Of a DNA stretch of 52,026 bases, positions 1 to 10,045 are shown one piece after another. Each line of letters opens with the position of its first letter. Position 1 is the first letter of the stretch. The position numbers and the translations under genes are program-made. The notes under the pieces were generated by a model. It worked only from the letters and a program-made list of their open reading frames with translations, ran no database searches and was not told the DNA's origin. The stretch comes from Methanobrevibacter sp. (lineage in GTDB: Archaea > Methanobacteriota > Methanobacteria > Methanobacteriales > Methanobacteriaceae), in the NCBI RefSeq assembly GCF_017410345.1, contig NZ_JAFQQZ010000054.1, positions 1 to 52,026 on the forward strand, in the 5' to 3' direction.

Positions 1-21
1 TAAAATAAAATAAAATAGAAG

Positions 22-1170
22 TTAAGGAGCCCCTGCATAAGGGCTGAACCCTTCTTGGAAATGCTCACATAATTTTTCCAATTCTTCTGGAATGTTTATT
101 TTTTGTGTACAGTAATCTATGCAAGTTTCACACTTGGTGCAATCGCTTGCAGGAACCTTTTCATCCCCTAACTTATCATAATACAGCCTATAGATATTTG
201 ATTCCGGCTGTACCTTATGATAATTGTATAAGGTGAAATATTCTGGAATTGGAATCTCCAGAGGGCATGCCTTAAGGCAGTATCCGCATTCACTGCAAGG
301 GACGGCAAGATCTTCCCTTAACTTATCCGCTTCATTAAGCAGGAATTCTGTTTCCTCTTCTGTTAATGGCTCAAAGTTTTCAAAGGTATTGATGTTTTCC
401 AATAGGTCTTCCATCTTATTCATGCCGCTTAAGACTATCTTCACATGTTCCAATGATGCACAGAATCTCATTGCAAAGCTGGCAATTGACTTATTTTCAT
501 CAAACTCCTTAAAGTCATTTTCAATATGTTCCGGCTGATTTACAATCACTCCGCCTTTCAATGGTTCCATAACATAGACCTCAAGGCCATGCTTTACGCA
601 TAAGTCATAGCATTTATGGGCCTCAATGGCAGAATCCTCCCAATCCAAATAATTAAGTTCCAATTGGACTATATCAAGGATATCAGCATACTTGTCAAGG
701 AATTTCTCAAGGAGTTCAGCATTATCGTGGAAACTAATGCCTATTTTTTTAGCAACTCCATTCTCCTTCATGCTTTTAACATATTCAAATGAATTATGCT
801 CTTCAGCCAATTTAAGCCAAGGAACATTTATGTTATGTACAAAGAACACATCAAAATAGTCAATTCCAAGCCTTTCAAGCATGATATTTACAAACTTTTC
901 ATTGTCCTCTTCACTTGTCAATGCCCATGTAGGCATCTTATCGCAGATTTGATATGATTCACGGGGATATCTTTCAACCACTGCCTTTCTGATGGCTGTC
1001 TCACTTTCTCCATTATGATAGGCAAAAGATGTATCAAAGTAGTTGAATCCCTTTTCCATATAGATATCCACCATTTCATTGAATAGTTCCTGATCTATTT
1101 TTGCAGGGTCATTCTCATCAGTTTGAGGCAATCTCATGCATCCGAAACCGAATTTTGTTTTATAATTCAT
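22..1170 (-). CDS. Aldo/keto reductase with C-terminal ferredoxin domain
   Basis: A 382-residue oxidoreductase. The N-terminal part (about 1-280) is an aldo/keto reductase barrel: GFGCMRLP at the start, FDTSFAYHNGESE near 46-58 with the catalytic Asp and Tyr, a Lys near 78 and FVHN near 110. The last 90 residues hold a bacterial-type ferredoxin module with Cys clusters near 291 (CSECGYCLKAC) and 340 (CTKCETCIDYC), enough for two 4Fe-4S clusters, so electrons probably come from ferredoxin as well as or instead of NADPH. This fusion is common in anaerobes; the substrate cannot be told. The ATG at 1170 has GGAGAT seven bases upstream. It is transcribed away from the giant helicase gene. Confidence 0.92.
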   Translation of the reverse strand: MNYKTKFGFGCMRLPQTDENDPAKIDQELFNEMVDIYMEKGFNYFDTSFAYHNGESETAIRKAVVERYPRESYQICDKMPTWALTSEEDNEKFVNIMLERLGIDYFDVFFVHNINVPWLKLAEEHNSFEYVKSMKENGVAKKIGISFHDNAELLEKFLDKYADILDIVQLELNYLDWEDSAIEAHKCYDLCVKHGLEVYVMEPLKGGVIVNQPEHIENDFKEFDENKSIASFAMRFCASLEHVKIVLSGMNKMEDLLENINTFENFEPLTEEETEFLLNEADKLREDLAVPCSECGYCLKACPLEIPIPEYFTLYNYHKVQPESNIYRLYYDKLGDEKVPASDCTKCETCIDYCTQKINIPEELEKLCEHFQEGFSPYAGAP

Positions 1171-1578
1171 TTTTAATCTCCAAATATTTTTAAAATCACA
1201 AAAATCACAAAAGATTATACAAAATTAAAAAAATTGTATGAAATTTTGAAAATATTCTTTCAAAATTGTTGTTTTATTGTTATATAATCATAATTTTAAT
1301 TTATTGTAAATATAAATGTTTTTATATGAAAAAACAATAGCAATTTATTTCTTCCATATTCTTTTATTTTACTAAAAAAAGCCCGAAAATACTTATTATT
1401 TAAATTTGATTAAAATTAGGGATTTATATAAAAATTGCTATTTACAAAACTTTATAAATTACTATTTATATAAATATTATTGTATCAAAAAATTCTAGAT
1501 AACTTCATGAAAATATTCTTGAATTTAGAATTTTATTTAATCTTACAAATATAATTTCTAAAGTAAAGGGATTTTAAT
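1171..1578. promoter_or_regulatory. Divergent promoter region, AT-rich
   Basis: A 408-base gap between divergent genes. It is almost pure A+T. A TATA-like box (tttatataaat, 1465-1475) precedes the helicase gene by about 110 bases, and a second candidate (tttatataaa) lies near 1421-1430. No RNA gene or conserved hairpin was recognised. Confidence 0.4.
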
Positions 1579-4500
1579 ATGCAATTTCGAACACCATCAA
1601 AAAACAACACTATATCTAATAAGGATATTGAGAAGGAGTTTAAGAATCTAAGAAAGGAACTCTTGGATTTGACCTTAAGAAACCCTCTTCTTAGCTTCAA
1701 GCCAAGGAATAGGAATCTCAGTATCATTAATCAAACACCAATGAATGCATATAAGATCCTTGTTATAGAAAACAAGAGGATGTATTTCTCCCCTAACAAG
1801 GCAGAGACTAAAAGATCCAGGGCTCACACTTTCATAGACCAGACAAAGGAATTCCTGTCATCAGAAACCGATAAGACTTTAAAGGCTGATTTGACACCTA
1901 GTGAGCTTCAAAGAAGACTGTTTTATATTGACCAGCAATCCAAGACCATGGTTCAGGAACAGGGTTACAATATCCTATACATAGCCTTGGGATTCATAGA
2001 ATGGATTGACAAGAAGAAACCTAGACAAAAGAATTTAGCACCTCTCATTCTTATTCCTGTAGCTTTGGAACGAAAAAAGGTTGGAAACTCATTCTCATTG
2101 TCCTGGACAGGTGAGGACATTCAAAACAACATATCCATCCAAGCCAAACTCCGAGAAGCGGGAATAGAACTGCCTAAATTTGAGCAGACTTCCTACATAG
2201 AAGGGGTTAACCAATATTTGGCAGATGTCAAGAAGGCTATCAGACCATTTGGCAAATGGGATGTGAAGGATGATGTTGCATTGGGATTCTTCTCATTCAC
2301 TAAATTTGTCATGTACAATGACTTGAATCCAGAAAGCTGGAGCAAGGATGTCGATTTGACTGAAAATGAGCTGATTCAAGCAATATTCAATCCAAGCAAA
2401 AACATCTATGAGGATACATTTGAAGAGGAGGATGTGGATGAAAAACTCCATTACAAGACAATGTATCAGGTATTGGATGCCGATTCCTCACAGATTGCAG
2501 TTATAGAAAACGTAAAGGCAGGGCATAACCTTGTTGTGGAAGGGCCTCCTGGAACCGGTAAGTCACAGACCATCGTAAACCTGATTGCAGAGCTTATCGC
2601 AGAGGGAAAGACAGTTCTTTTTGTAAGTGAAAAGATGGCTGCATTGGAGGTTGTAAAAAGCAGATTGGATAGTGTAGGCCTTGGAAAATTCGTTTTGGAA
2701 TTGCACTCACATAAGACCAGACGAAAACAATTATTGAAAAACCTTAAAAAGGCAAGCAATGTAAGGGCTACAAGAGACTTGAAGCTGGATCAAACCCTTA
2801 GAAAGCTAGAAAACCTACGTGACCAATTGGACGAATATGCTGAAGTCATTCATGCTCCTGTGGCAAATGTGAATCTCTCACCATTTGAACTGTATGGTAT
2901 GAAGGAGGCATCTGAAGACTATTTCGCACGTCAGAATAGAATGCTGCCATTGGTGAGATTCGATAATGCTGAAGACCTGTCCATGAAGGATTTGGATGAT
3001 ATAATAATTTCATTGGAGAACCTGGCTGAATTGTATTCCACAATTTCCAAAAACAATCCATGGAGCTACTGCAATCCTAAAAGCCTGCTTCCTGCTGATT
3101 TAAGGGAAATTGAATTATTGATTAGAGACAGTTTAGAGTCCTTGAATGATTTCAGATATGAAATGAACATCGTCAATGAGGTCTATGGAATAAGAATACC
3201 AAATACCCTTAAGGAATATGAGGATTCAATAACCGCCTTGAATATTCTAAACAGTGAAAGCGCCAATCTGGTGGACAGTTCAGTATTGCTTAGCAAGCAT
3301 TGGTTCAACAATCCTGAGAAATCATTGGAATTAATCAAATTACTTCAACATTATCAGCATGCTTCCGGATTATTCAATAAGTTTTCAGACTATCTGCTTG
3401 TTGCAGACTTGGATACAATCATATATGATTTGGAAAGGGAATCCAATAAGAAATTCAAACTATTTGGCGGAAATTCCCATAAGGAAGAGCTTTATAAGCT
3501 TTATAATGGAAATGTGCCAAGCGATAGGGAAGCTTTAAACGATTTGATAAAAGTTAGAAACCACATCAAGATAAGACAAAGTCTAAATGACAATGAAATC
3601 CTTGGAAGGGCATATTTCGGTAATCTATGGAGCAAGAATGCAGACATTAATGAGTTGAAGCAAGTGGCAAACTGGATGAACAAGTTTGTCTATCTCATTA
3701 AAAATGGAACTTTCAGTGAAAATACCGTTAAAATGCTTTCAAATGACCTTTTCCTACCGGATATAGATTCCGGCATTGAAGAATATGTTGAAAAGGGCAA
3801 TAGGTTCTATGAAAACCTTAAAAAGCTTGAATCCAAGTTAAATCCAAGAAGCAGAATCATATTTAAAAGAGAAACAGATGATGTTCCATTTGATGCTTGG
3901 GAAAACCAATTGAACAAGTGGAAAGGACAATTGTCAAGCCTCCATTTATGGTCACAATATTCCAATACCAAAAGGGCATGCAGAAACAGCGAAGCATCAT
4001 TATTCATAAAGACCATTGAAAAGAGAAACATCAAAAAGGATGATGTCAAATCTTTGGTTTTAGGCAATTTTGCAGACAGCCTTTTAAACATTGTATTTAA
4101 TGAGAATGATACTTTGGCAACCTTCATTGGGGAATTGCATGAGAATAGAATCAAGGAATTCAAGGATTTGGATGTAAAGATCATCAACTTGAATAGAAAA
4201 AGGATTTTCAATAAACTAAACAGTGAAATTCCTAAGATATATGGTGCTGCAAATGACCCTGAAGCCAAGGTATTGGCTGGTGAATTTACAAGAAAAAGCG
4301 GCCATTTGCCTGTTAGAACATTATTGGAAAAGGCAGGAGGAACCATTAAGAAGATCAAACCTGTCTTCATGATGAGTCCATTGTCAATTGCACAATATCT
4401 TGATCCTACCAATCCTAAACTGCAGTTTGATGTGGTCATTTTCGATGAGGCAAGTCAGGTAAAGCCTGAAGACGCTTTAGGCGCATTCATGAGAGGAAAG

Positions 4501-7500
4501 ACTGCTGTTGTAATGGGTGACACACAACAATTACCACCAACAAGCTTCTTTGATCAGATGACTGACAGTGAAAGCGGTGAAGAGGTTGCTACCGCATTGG
4601 ATATGGAAAGCATATTGCATTTATGTAAATTATCATTCCCAGTCAAAATGCTCAAATGGCACTATAGAAGCCGTCATGAGTCTCTAATCAATATTTCAAA
4701 CAGGGAATTCTATGACAATGAGCTATTGGTTTATCCATCTCCATCACATACAGACCCTGAATTAGGTCTTAAGTTCCATTATAATCCTAATACCCAATAT
4801 CATAGGGGAGAAGGCTCTGCAAATCCTCTTGAGGCAAAGGACGTAGTCAAGGAGATATTCAGACACTTTGAGAGATATGGTGACAAAAAGAGTTTAGGTG
4901 TCGGCACATTCTCTGTAGCTCAAAAGAATGCGATTCTAGAGGAATTGGAGATTGAAAGGAAGGCACATCCTGAATTTGAAGCTCTCTTTTCAGAAAATAA
5001 GGAAGAAAGATTCTTCGTCAAGAACCTTGAAACCATTCAGGGAGATGAAAGGGATGTCATATTAATCAGTGTTGGATATGGTTATGACACTGAAGGAAAG
5101 ATGTCTCTAAACTTCGGTCCATTGAATCAGGACGGAGGAGAAAGACGTTTGAATGTTCTTGTCACAAGGGCAAGGGAGAAATGTGTTGTATTCACCAATT
5201 TCAGAGCTCATGACATTCATTTGACTGCAAATCCACCATTTGGTGTAAAATCATTGCAAAGTTTCCTGGAATATGCTGAAAATCTGCATTATAATCAGGA
5301 TGTTCAGTATGATGACTATGATGAAGCTCCATTTGAAGATGCAATCTACAATTTCATAGCAGAAAACGGTTATGAAGTGGACAAGAAGGTAGGTTGTGCT
5401 GGATTTAGAGTGGATTTGGCAATCATAGACCCGGATAATCCCGGAAAATATATCTTAGGTATCCAATGTGATGGCCATAACTACGCTTCAAGCAAGGTGG
5501 CAAGAGATAGGGATAGGCTGAGAGAGCAAGTATTGAATGGTTTAGGCTGGAACATCTATCATATCTGGTCAACAGACTGGTATAGAAATAGGGACTTGGC
5601 AAGAGCTAAGCTATTGGAGAATATTGAATCAACAATCACAAGCACTAAAGTAAAGGACTTGAAGAAGAAAATCAACGACGTAGAATCAATGAAAATCAAC
5701 CCTGTAACCACTGTTGTCCTTGGAAAAGATGATGAAAATGAAGATGATGATTATATTGCTGATAATGAAGAGGATGATATAAGCATTATTGATAATGATT
5801 TGGCCAATATCCAATCCATTAAGGAGGAGATGGATGAAAAGGCTGAAAAGGAAAAAGAAAAGGAAGACCTGATCAATAGGTATTTGGAAGACTTTGATGA
5901 TGAATTGACTAAAGAATCTTCTGATGAAAGCAAATCATCTGTTGAAGATAAAACTTCTATTGAAGATGAATTTTCCATTGAAAATATTCCTGATCTTGTT
6001 GATGATGAATATGATGAATCTATTCATATTAATGAGGATATAATAAAAGAAAAAGATAAAAAAGTGGATATTCCTGTTGAAGATAAAAAACCTATTCAAA
6101 AAGAAATAGATGAAATACCGGATATTCCTGTTGAAGATAAAAAACCTATTCAAAAAGAAATAGATGAAATACCGGATATTCCTGTTAAAGATAATATAAT
6201 CAATGAAAAAGATCAACTGAAACAATCCAATACTCATAAAAAACAGGAAAAAAGTCAAAAAACTAAATCTAAACAATCTAAGAATACAAAATTCAATTCA
6301 TCTAAAGATGATGTCTCCTCTAAATTTGAAGGAAAATCCAAAGTGAAAGAATCTAAAGTTAAAGGGGATGCTTCAAATAAAAAAGACGTTCTTGATGGGG
6401 AATTCAAAGTCAAAGAAAGAGCTCAACGTTCTGAAAGTTTTGAAAATTCTTCAAATAGAAACAGAAGCAATGATAATAATAGGGCAAAATCTTTAATGAA
6501 CAGATTGAGGAATATAGGGGATGAATTAGTAAATAATAAGCAAAATAATGATTCTCAAGACATTAAAGAACCTAAAAAGGTTCAAAAAGAACAAAAAAAG
6601 AAAATAGAAAAGCCTAAAAAAGAAAAATCAATTGATAAAGCTCAAGAGCAAATAAATAAAAAATCAAATAAGAAAGAAGTTCAAAAAGAAACTAAAATAG
6701 AAATTAAAGATGAATCTATTGATTTTGATAATGAAAGTAAGGATAATGAAATAGATGAAAATGTAAATCTTTATAAAGAAGAGGAACTAAATATTATTGA
6801 AGATAATATAGAATATGATGAAAAAGATAATACTGAAGAAATTTTCGAATATGCTGAAGAAGATATAATTGAAAATAATATAAACGATATAAGCGGTGCC
6901 CCAGTATACATCTTTGAGGATGATGAAGAGGATATGGATGATGTAATTGTATTCGGCCTTGAAGATGAAGAAGAGGGCATTGAAGAGATTTCAGAAGATA
7001 TTATCAATGAGATTAAAGAAGAAGATATGGAAAACAATGAAGCTGAAGGTATTGAAAATATGAGAGAATATAAGGCTCCAAGAAGAAAGAAAGACGATGA
7101 TCAATTCAATGATTCTCCAGATGTTATTGTTCCTATTAGTGCTGAAATGAGAAACAATAATCAAAACGATCATTACGATGAAGATGTAGATTATATTTCT
7201 CCTATCGATGATGAGGAATTTGAGGAATATTTAGAAGAATCTGAATCAGAAGATGAATTTGAAGAATTTTTTGAAGAATCTGATGATTTGAATGAGGAAA
7301 GCAATAGAGAATCTCAAGCAAATGATCATCCACAAACTCAAAATCATCCAGCACAAGACCCTAATGATCCTGATAATCCGTATTATTACAGTGCAGTTGG
7401 AATTGAAAATGCCCTTAAGAAGAATGCTGTTCAATACCCTAAAAATAATGACAGGAACAAGACTGGAATTGCAGGAACGGTCAATAGCCTTAAAAATGAA

Positions 7501-8640
7501 ATGCTCTACTTAAAGGCTTCTATGGATGAGATAGAGAATCCTACTGAAAGGGAAATGGTTTATGTTATAGACCGTAATGCAGATGATGAGTTCTTTGAAG
7601 ATCCATATGACCCATATATAGAACCTGAAGTTATTTATAATACTCAAAATACAGAAAAGGATAACTATGAATCATTATTTACCTCTAAAAAACATGAATA
7701 TTTAGATAAAATCGAGGAATATACCAATTCATCTTCTGATGTTGAATATATTGAAGATTCTTCTGATTCATTTTTAAAGGATATTCCTGAATTCGATTAT
7801 ATTGATGAGGAATCTGAACCTATAATTCCTATTGGTCAGGAAACCGAAATCTATCATTCTTCTGATGATTATTCCCAAATTGCTGAAACTATACCTGAAG
7901 AATCAGTTATTATAGAGGAATTAGGTTCAGAATTCATTGAAGATGATGAATTTGAACATATAGATGACATCGAAATCGATGACGATGAATTTGAAGGAAT
8001 CATCACTGATGTAGGTCAAGGCTATCAGAACTTGGAGGATCAAAGAATACAGGAAGCTAATGTTCTCAGTGCTGTAGATAATACCAGATTAACTCCTTCC
8101 GGTAAATTAAGCGATTATATTGAAGACTACAAGGAAATTGAAGACATAATCATCAAGTCTCCAGCTGAAATCTATGACGATGAGAAGAAATTGGCTACTG
8201 CTGTCATGGATATAGTTGCTGCTGAAGGTCCTGTTCATATTGACATTGTTATTCGTAGATTAAGAGAAGGCTGCGGCTTATCCCGTGCAGGAACTAAATT
8301 TAAGAATACCATACTTGATATCATTGACCGCAATGAAAATCATTTGCTTTTGATTAGAGAAAATGATTTCTTGTTCATAGACTATGACTCTGTAAAGGTT
8401 AGAAAAAGAGTTAAGCCAAATATCGACATGATTTCTGAAGTTGAAATAGAAAAGGCCATTGATTTGGTTTTAAGTTTTGAAAAATCCTTGAAAGTTCAAG
8501 ATCTGGCTAAAAATGTTTCCAGAGCTTTCGGTTTTAGATCAACATCTAAAAAGACTTCAAATAAGATCACTTTAGTCATAGATTCCATGATTGGCAAAGG
8601 AATTTTAATCAATAATAATGGTAAAATAGAATTCAGATAA
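1579..8640 (+). CDS. Giant DUF4011 / SF1 helicase / MTES_1575-type nuclease / DUF3320 protein
   Basis: A 2353-residue protein. Visible parts in order: a DUF4011-like N-terminus (LLDLTLRNPLLSF near 30); a superfamily 1 helicase with Walker A GPPGTGKS near 322, Walker B IFDEASQ near 955, GDTQQLPP near 980, QGDERDVI near 1153 and VTRARE near 1193; a Vsr/MTES_1575-like endonuclease (about 1250-1340, with VDLAIID, QCDGH and WSTDWY); about 780 low-complexity residues rich in Asp, Glu, Lys and Asn (about 1374-2154); then a DUF3320-like domain and winged-helix end (about 2190-2353). Proteins of this layout usually lack the long insert, which makes this one unusually large. The family is often found in defence islands, so a role in nucleic-acid surveillance is likely, but the function is inference. 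The start has a weak AGGGAT site upstream. Confidence 0.9.
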   Translation: MQFRTPSKNNTISNKDIEKEFKNLRKELLDLTLRNPLLSFKPRNRNLSIINQTPMNAYKILVIENKRMYFSPNKAETKRSRAHTFIDQTKEFLSSETDKTLKADLTPSELQRRLFYIDQQSKTMVQEQGYNILYIALGFIEWIDKKKPRQKNLAPLILIPVALERKKVGNSFSLSWTGEDIQNNISIQAKLREAGIELPKFEQTSYIEGVNQYLADVKKAIRPFGKWDVKDDVALGFFSFTKFVMYNDLNPESWSKDVDLTENELIQAIFNPSKNIYEDTFEEEDVDEKLHYKTMYQVLDADSSQIAVIENVKAGHNLVVEGPPGTGKSQTIVNLIAELIAEGKTVLFVSEKMAALEVVKSRLDSVGLGKFVLELHSHKTRRKQLLKNLKKASNVRATRDLKLDQTLRKLENLRDQLDEYAEVIHAPVANVNLSPFELYGMKEASEDYFARQNRMLPLVRFDNAEDLSMKDLDDIIISLENLAELYSTISKNNPWSYCNPKSLLPADLREIELLIRDSLESLNDFRYEMNIVNEVYGIRIPNTLKEYEDSITALNILNSESANLVDSSVLLSKHWFNNPEKSLELIKLLQHYQHASGLFNKFSDYLLVADLDTIIYDLERESNKKFKLFGGNSHKEELYKLYNGNVPSDREALNDLIKVRNHIKIRQSLNDNEILGRAYFGNLWSKNADINELKQVANWMNKFVYLIKNGTFSENTVKMLSNDLFLPDIDSGIEEYVEKGNRFYENLKKLESKLNPRSRIIFKRETDDVPFDAWENQLNKWKGQLSSLHLWSQYSNTKRACRNSEASLFIKTIEKRNIKKDDVKSLVLGNFADSLLNIVFNENDTLATFIGELHENRIKEFKDLDVKIINLNRKRIFNKLNSEIPKIYGAANDPEAKVLAGEFTRKSGHLPVRTLLEKAGGTIKKIKPVFMMSPLSIAQYLDPTNPKLQFDVVIFDEASQVKPEDALGAFMRGKTAVVMGDTQQLPPTSFFDQMTDSESGEEVATALDMESILHLCKLSFPVKMLKWHYRSRHESLINISNREFYDNELLVYPSPSHTDPELGLKFHYNPNTQYHRGEGSANPLEAKDVVKEIFRHFERYGDKKSLGVGTFSVAQKNAILEELEIERKAHPEFEALFSENKEERFFVKNLETIQGDERDVILISVGYGYDTEGKMSLNFGPLNQDGGERRLNVLVTRAREKCVVFTNFRAHDIHLTANPPFGVKSLQSFLEYAENLHYNQDVQYDDYDEAPFEDAIYNFIAENGYEVDKKVGCAGFRVDLAIIDPDNPGKYILGIQCDGHNYASSKVARDRDRLREQVLNGLGWNIYHIWSTDWYRNRDLARAKLLENIESTITSTKVKDLKKKINDVESMKINPVTTVVLGKDDENEDDDYIADNEEDDISIIDNDLANIQSIKEEMDEKAEKEKEKEDLINRYLEDFDDELTKESSDESKSSVEDKTSIEDEFSIENIPDLVDDEYDESIHINEDIIKEKDKKVDIPVEDKKPIQKEIDEIPDIPVEDKKPIQKEIDEIPDIPVKDNIINEKDQLKQSNTHKKQEKSQKTKSKQSKNTKFNSSKDDVSSKFEGKSKVKESKVKGDASNKKDVLDGEFKVKERAQRSESFENSSNRNRSNDNNRAKSLMNRLRNIGDELVNNKQNNDSQDIKEPKKVQKEQKKKIEKPKKEKSIDKAQEQINKKSNKKEVQKETKIEIKDESIDFDNESKDNEIDENVNLYKEEELNIIEDNIEYDEKDNTEEIFEYAEEDIIENNINDISGAPVYIFEDDEEDMDDVIVFGLEDEEEGIEEISEDIINEIKEEDMENNEAEGIENMREYKAPRRKKDDDQFNDSPDVIVPISAEMRNNNQNDHYDEDVDYISPIDDEEFEEYLEESESEDEFEEFFEESDDLNEESNRESQANDHPQTQNHPAQDPNDPDNPYYYSAVGIENALKKNAVQYPKNNDRNKTGIAGTVNSLKNEMLYLKASMDEIENPTEREMVYVIDRNADDEFFEDPYDPYIEPEVIYNTQNTEKDNYESLFTSKKHEYLDKIEEYTNSSSDVEYIEDSSDSFLKDIPEFDYIDEESEPIIPIGQETEIYHSSDDYSQIAETIPEESVIIEELGSEFIEDDEFEHIDDIEIDDDEFEGIITDVGQGYQNLEDQRIQEANVLSAVDNTRLTPSGKLSDYIEDYKEIEDIIIKSPAEIYDDEKKLATAVMDIVAAEGPVHIDIVIRRLREGCGLSRAGTKFKNTILDIIDRNENHLLLIRENDFLFIDYDSVKVRKRVKPNIDMISEVEIEKAIDLVLSFEKSLKVQDLAKNVSRAFGFRSTSKKTSNKITLVIDSMIGKGILINNNGKIEFR
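6067..6192 (+). repeat. 54-bp in-frame tandem repeat inside the helicase gene
   Basis: Two identical 54-bp copies (6067-6120 and 6121-6174) and the first 18 bases of a third with one change (6175-6192). Each unit encodes 18 residues beginning DIPVEDKK and ending KEIDEIP. It lies in the low-complexity part of the giant protein; exact identity points to a recent slippage or unequal exchange. Confidence 0.95.
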
Positions 8641-8953
8641 TTTTATTTTACTATACATTTTTTATATTAAATTTATCTTTTTTTATATTCAAATTTTTAT
8701 TAATTCTTTAATATAAATGAGGCTTTCTTTTTAAATTATTAAATATTACTTCAATTTTATAATTTTGAACTAATTGATATACATATCCTTATTATTTTTT
8801 AATATTTTAGTCAATTTTTATAGAATCTCCATATCCTTATGATCTAATAATTTTCTACTTTAATAATTTTCTAACATCATAATTATCAGAATAATTAATA
8901 TTATTACTTTTTCTATTATAATTATTATTTATTTATTACTTTTTTCTATATTT

Positions 8954-9131
8954 GTAATACTTAAATTTTTTTAAAATTATTAAAAAATTGAAAAAAAGTA
9001 ATACTAAAATTTTTATATATTATTACTAATTTTATAAAAAGTAATACTGTATTGATTTTTAAAAGTAATAAAAAATTGATAATTATTATTACTTAATTAT
9101 TATTTATTTGATAAAAAGTATTACTTTTTAT
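8954..9131. repeat. Cluster of AGTAATA / TATTACT motifs ending in a 21-nt palindrome
   Basis: Copies of AGTAATACT lie at 8997-9005 and 9040-9048, shorter AGTAATA at 9064-9070, and the reverse form TATTACT at 9021-9027 and 9087-9093. The cluster ends at 9111-9131 in a hairpin with 10-bp arms (ATAAAAAGTA and its complement) around one base. This looks like a multi-site binding region; no binder is known. Confidence 0.5.
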
Positions 9132-9474
9132 AGATCTTATAATTTTAAGATTTTTTAATTATAAATCCTGAAAATTTGGAAATATGATAAATTTTTTGGC
9201 ATTAATAAAAATTTCATTTTGAAAGATTAAAACAAATAGAGAGAAAAATAATTCAGCTGAAAAATAGTACTATTTCATATCATAAAATGCGAACAGTCCA
9301 TGTTATTGAAAACTATATTGCAATTTTTCTTATGAAAAATCTGTTAGTTAGATTTCAAGTGTAAAATGAAAAATTCTGGCCAAAAATCAAAAATGTTCTA
9401 AAATATAAAAAAGATACAATTACATATATATCAATTAGTTGTTTTTTGATAGTTTTGAATATTGTATATTTTTA

Positions 9475-9502
9475 ACTTCGTTATACTGTAGTTTAACGAA
9501 GT
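9475..9502. other. 28-bp 11-6-11 palindrome, candidate recombinase core site
   Basis: The left arm ACTTCGTTATA (9475-9485) and right arm TTTAACGAAGT (9492-9502) are inverted copies matching at 10 of 11 positions, separated by CTGTAG. The 11-6-11 layout is that of dif/Xer sites, including archaeal ones. The arms are not a known dif sequence to me, so an operator is an equal possibility. Confidence 0.35.
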
Positions 9503-10045
9503 AAATTTTTATAAAAAATTCATGAAAATCAGCTAAATGGCCTTCTTTTTGATTAATGAAAAATCGATTTTTTTATAGGAATTTTTTCAAAAATAATCAT
9601 AATTTCTTAAGATCTGTGTTTATTGAAAATTATTAGATTTATTATCACAATTTTATTGGTCATTATAATATTCTATTTATCCCTATTATTAAATTTAAAA
9701 AAATGGAAATTTGTTTAATTTTATACGAATAGTTTAATTATTTTAGAATTATTTTATTCTGTAAAAAAATTATAAATTTTAAAATAATTAAAATTAGTTT
9801 CATTTAATACGAATTGTTTTAAATTATAAAAATAAAAAAATCAGTTCGAATATAAAAAATAATTAGTTTTATTATAAACTAATAGTTTAATATAATATAA
9901 ATTGTTTGTTAATTTACAAATAGTTCAGTAAAAAAGAAATATTTTTATATAATGCAAATAGTTAGTAAAATATAAAACAAAAATTTATCAATTTTCTTAA
10001 AAAAAAGCAAGTATGAAATTAAAAAAAGTAAAAAAAGAAATAAAA

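Larger units (their letters stand above)
8641..10045. other. 1.4-kb gene-free AT-rich region
   Basis: No credible ORF or RNA gene was seen in 1.4 kb. The left part (about 8950-9131) holds clustered AGTAATA/TATTACT motifs; the middle (about 9250-9620) is less A+T-biased, with a 14-bp perfect palindrome AAATAGTACTATTT at 9262-9275 and a 28-bp 11-6-11 palindrome at 9475-9502; the right part (9720-9990) repeats loose forms of TACGAATAGTTTAATT. It is the longest gap in an otherwise dense window. It could be a decayed gene, a replication or segregation site, or an old integration scar. Confidence 0.5.

Noticed and set aside
3807-4439. 210-residue antisense reading frame inside the helicase gene
   Set aside because: It mirrors strongly conserved helicase sequence, has no ribosome site and no recognisable motif.
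6067-6192. Tandem repeat as a CRISPR array
   Set aside because: Copies abut without spacers and are in frame within a coding sequence. No CRISPR-like array or cas gene was seen anywhere in the window.
5935-7434. Several antisense frames under the low-complexity part of the helicase
   Set aside because: They are Phe/Ile/Ser-rich complements of a Lys/Glu/Asp-rich coding strand, an effect of composition.
8641-10045. A tRNA, rRNA fragment or insertion sequence in the large gap
   Set aside because: No cloverleaf, transposase remnant or flanking target duplication could be seen.
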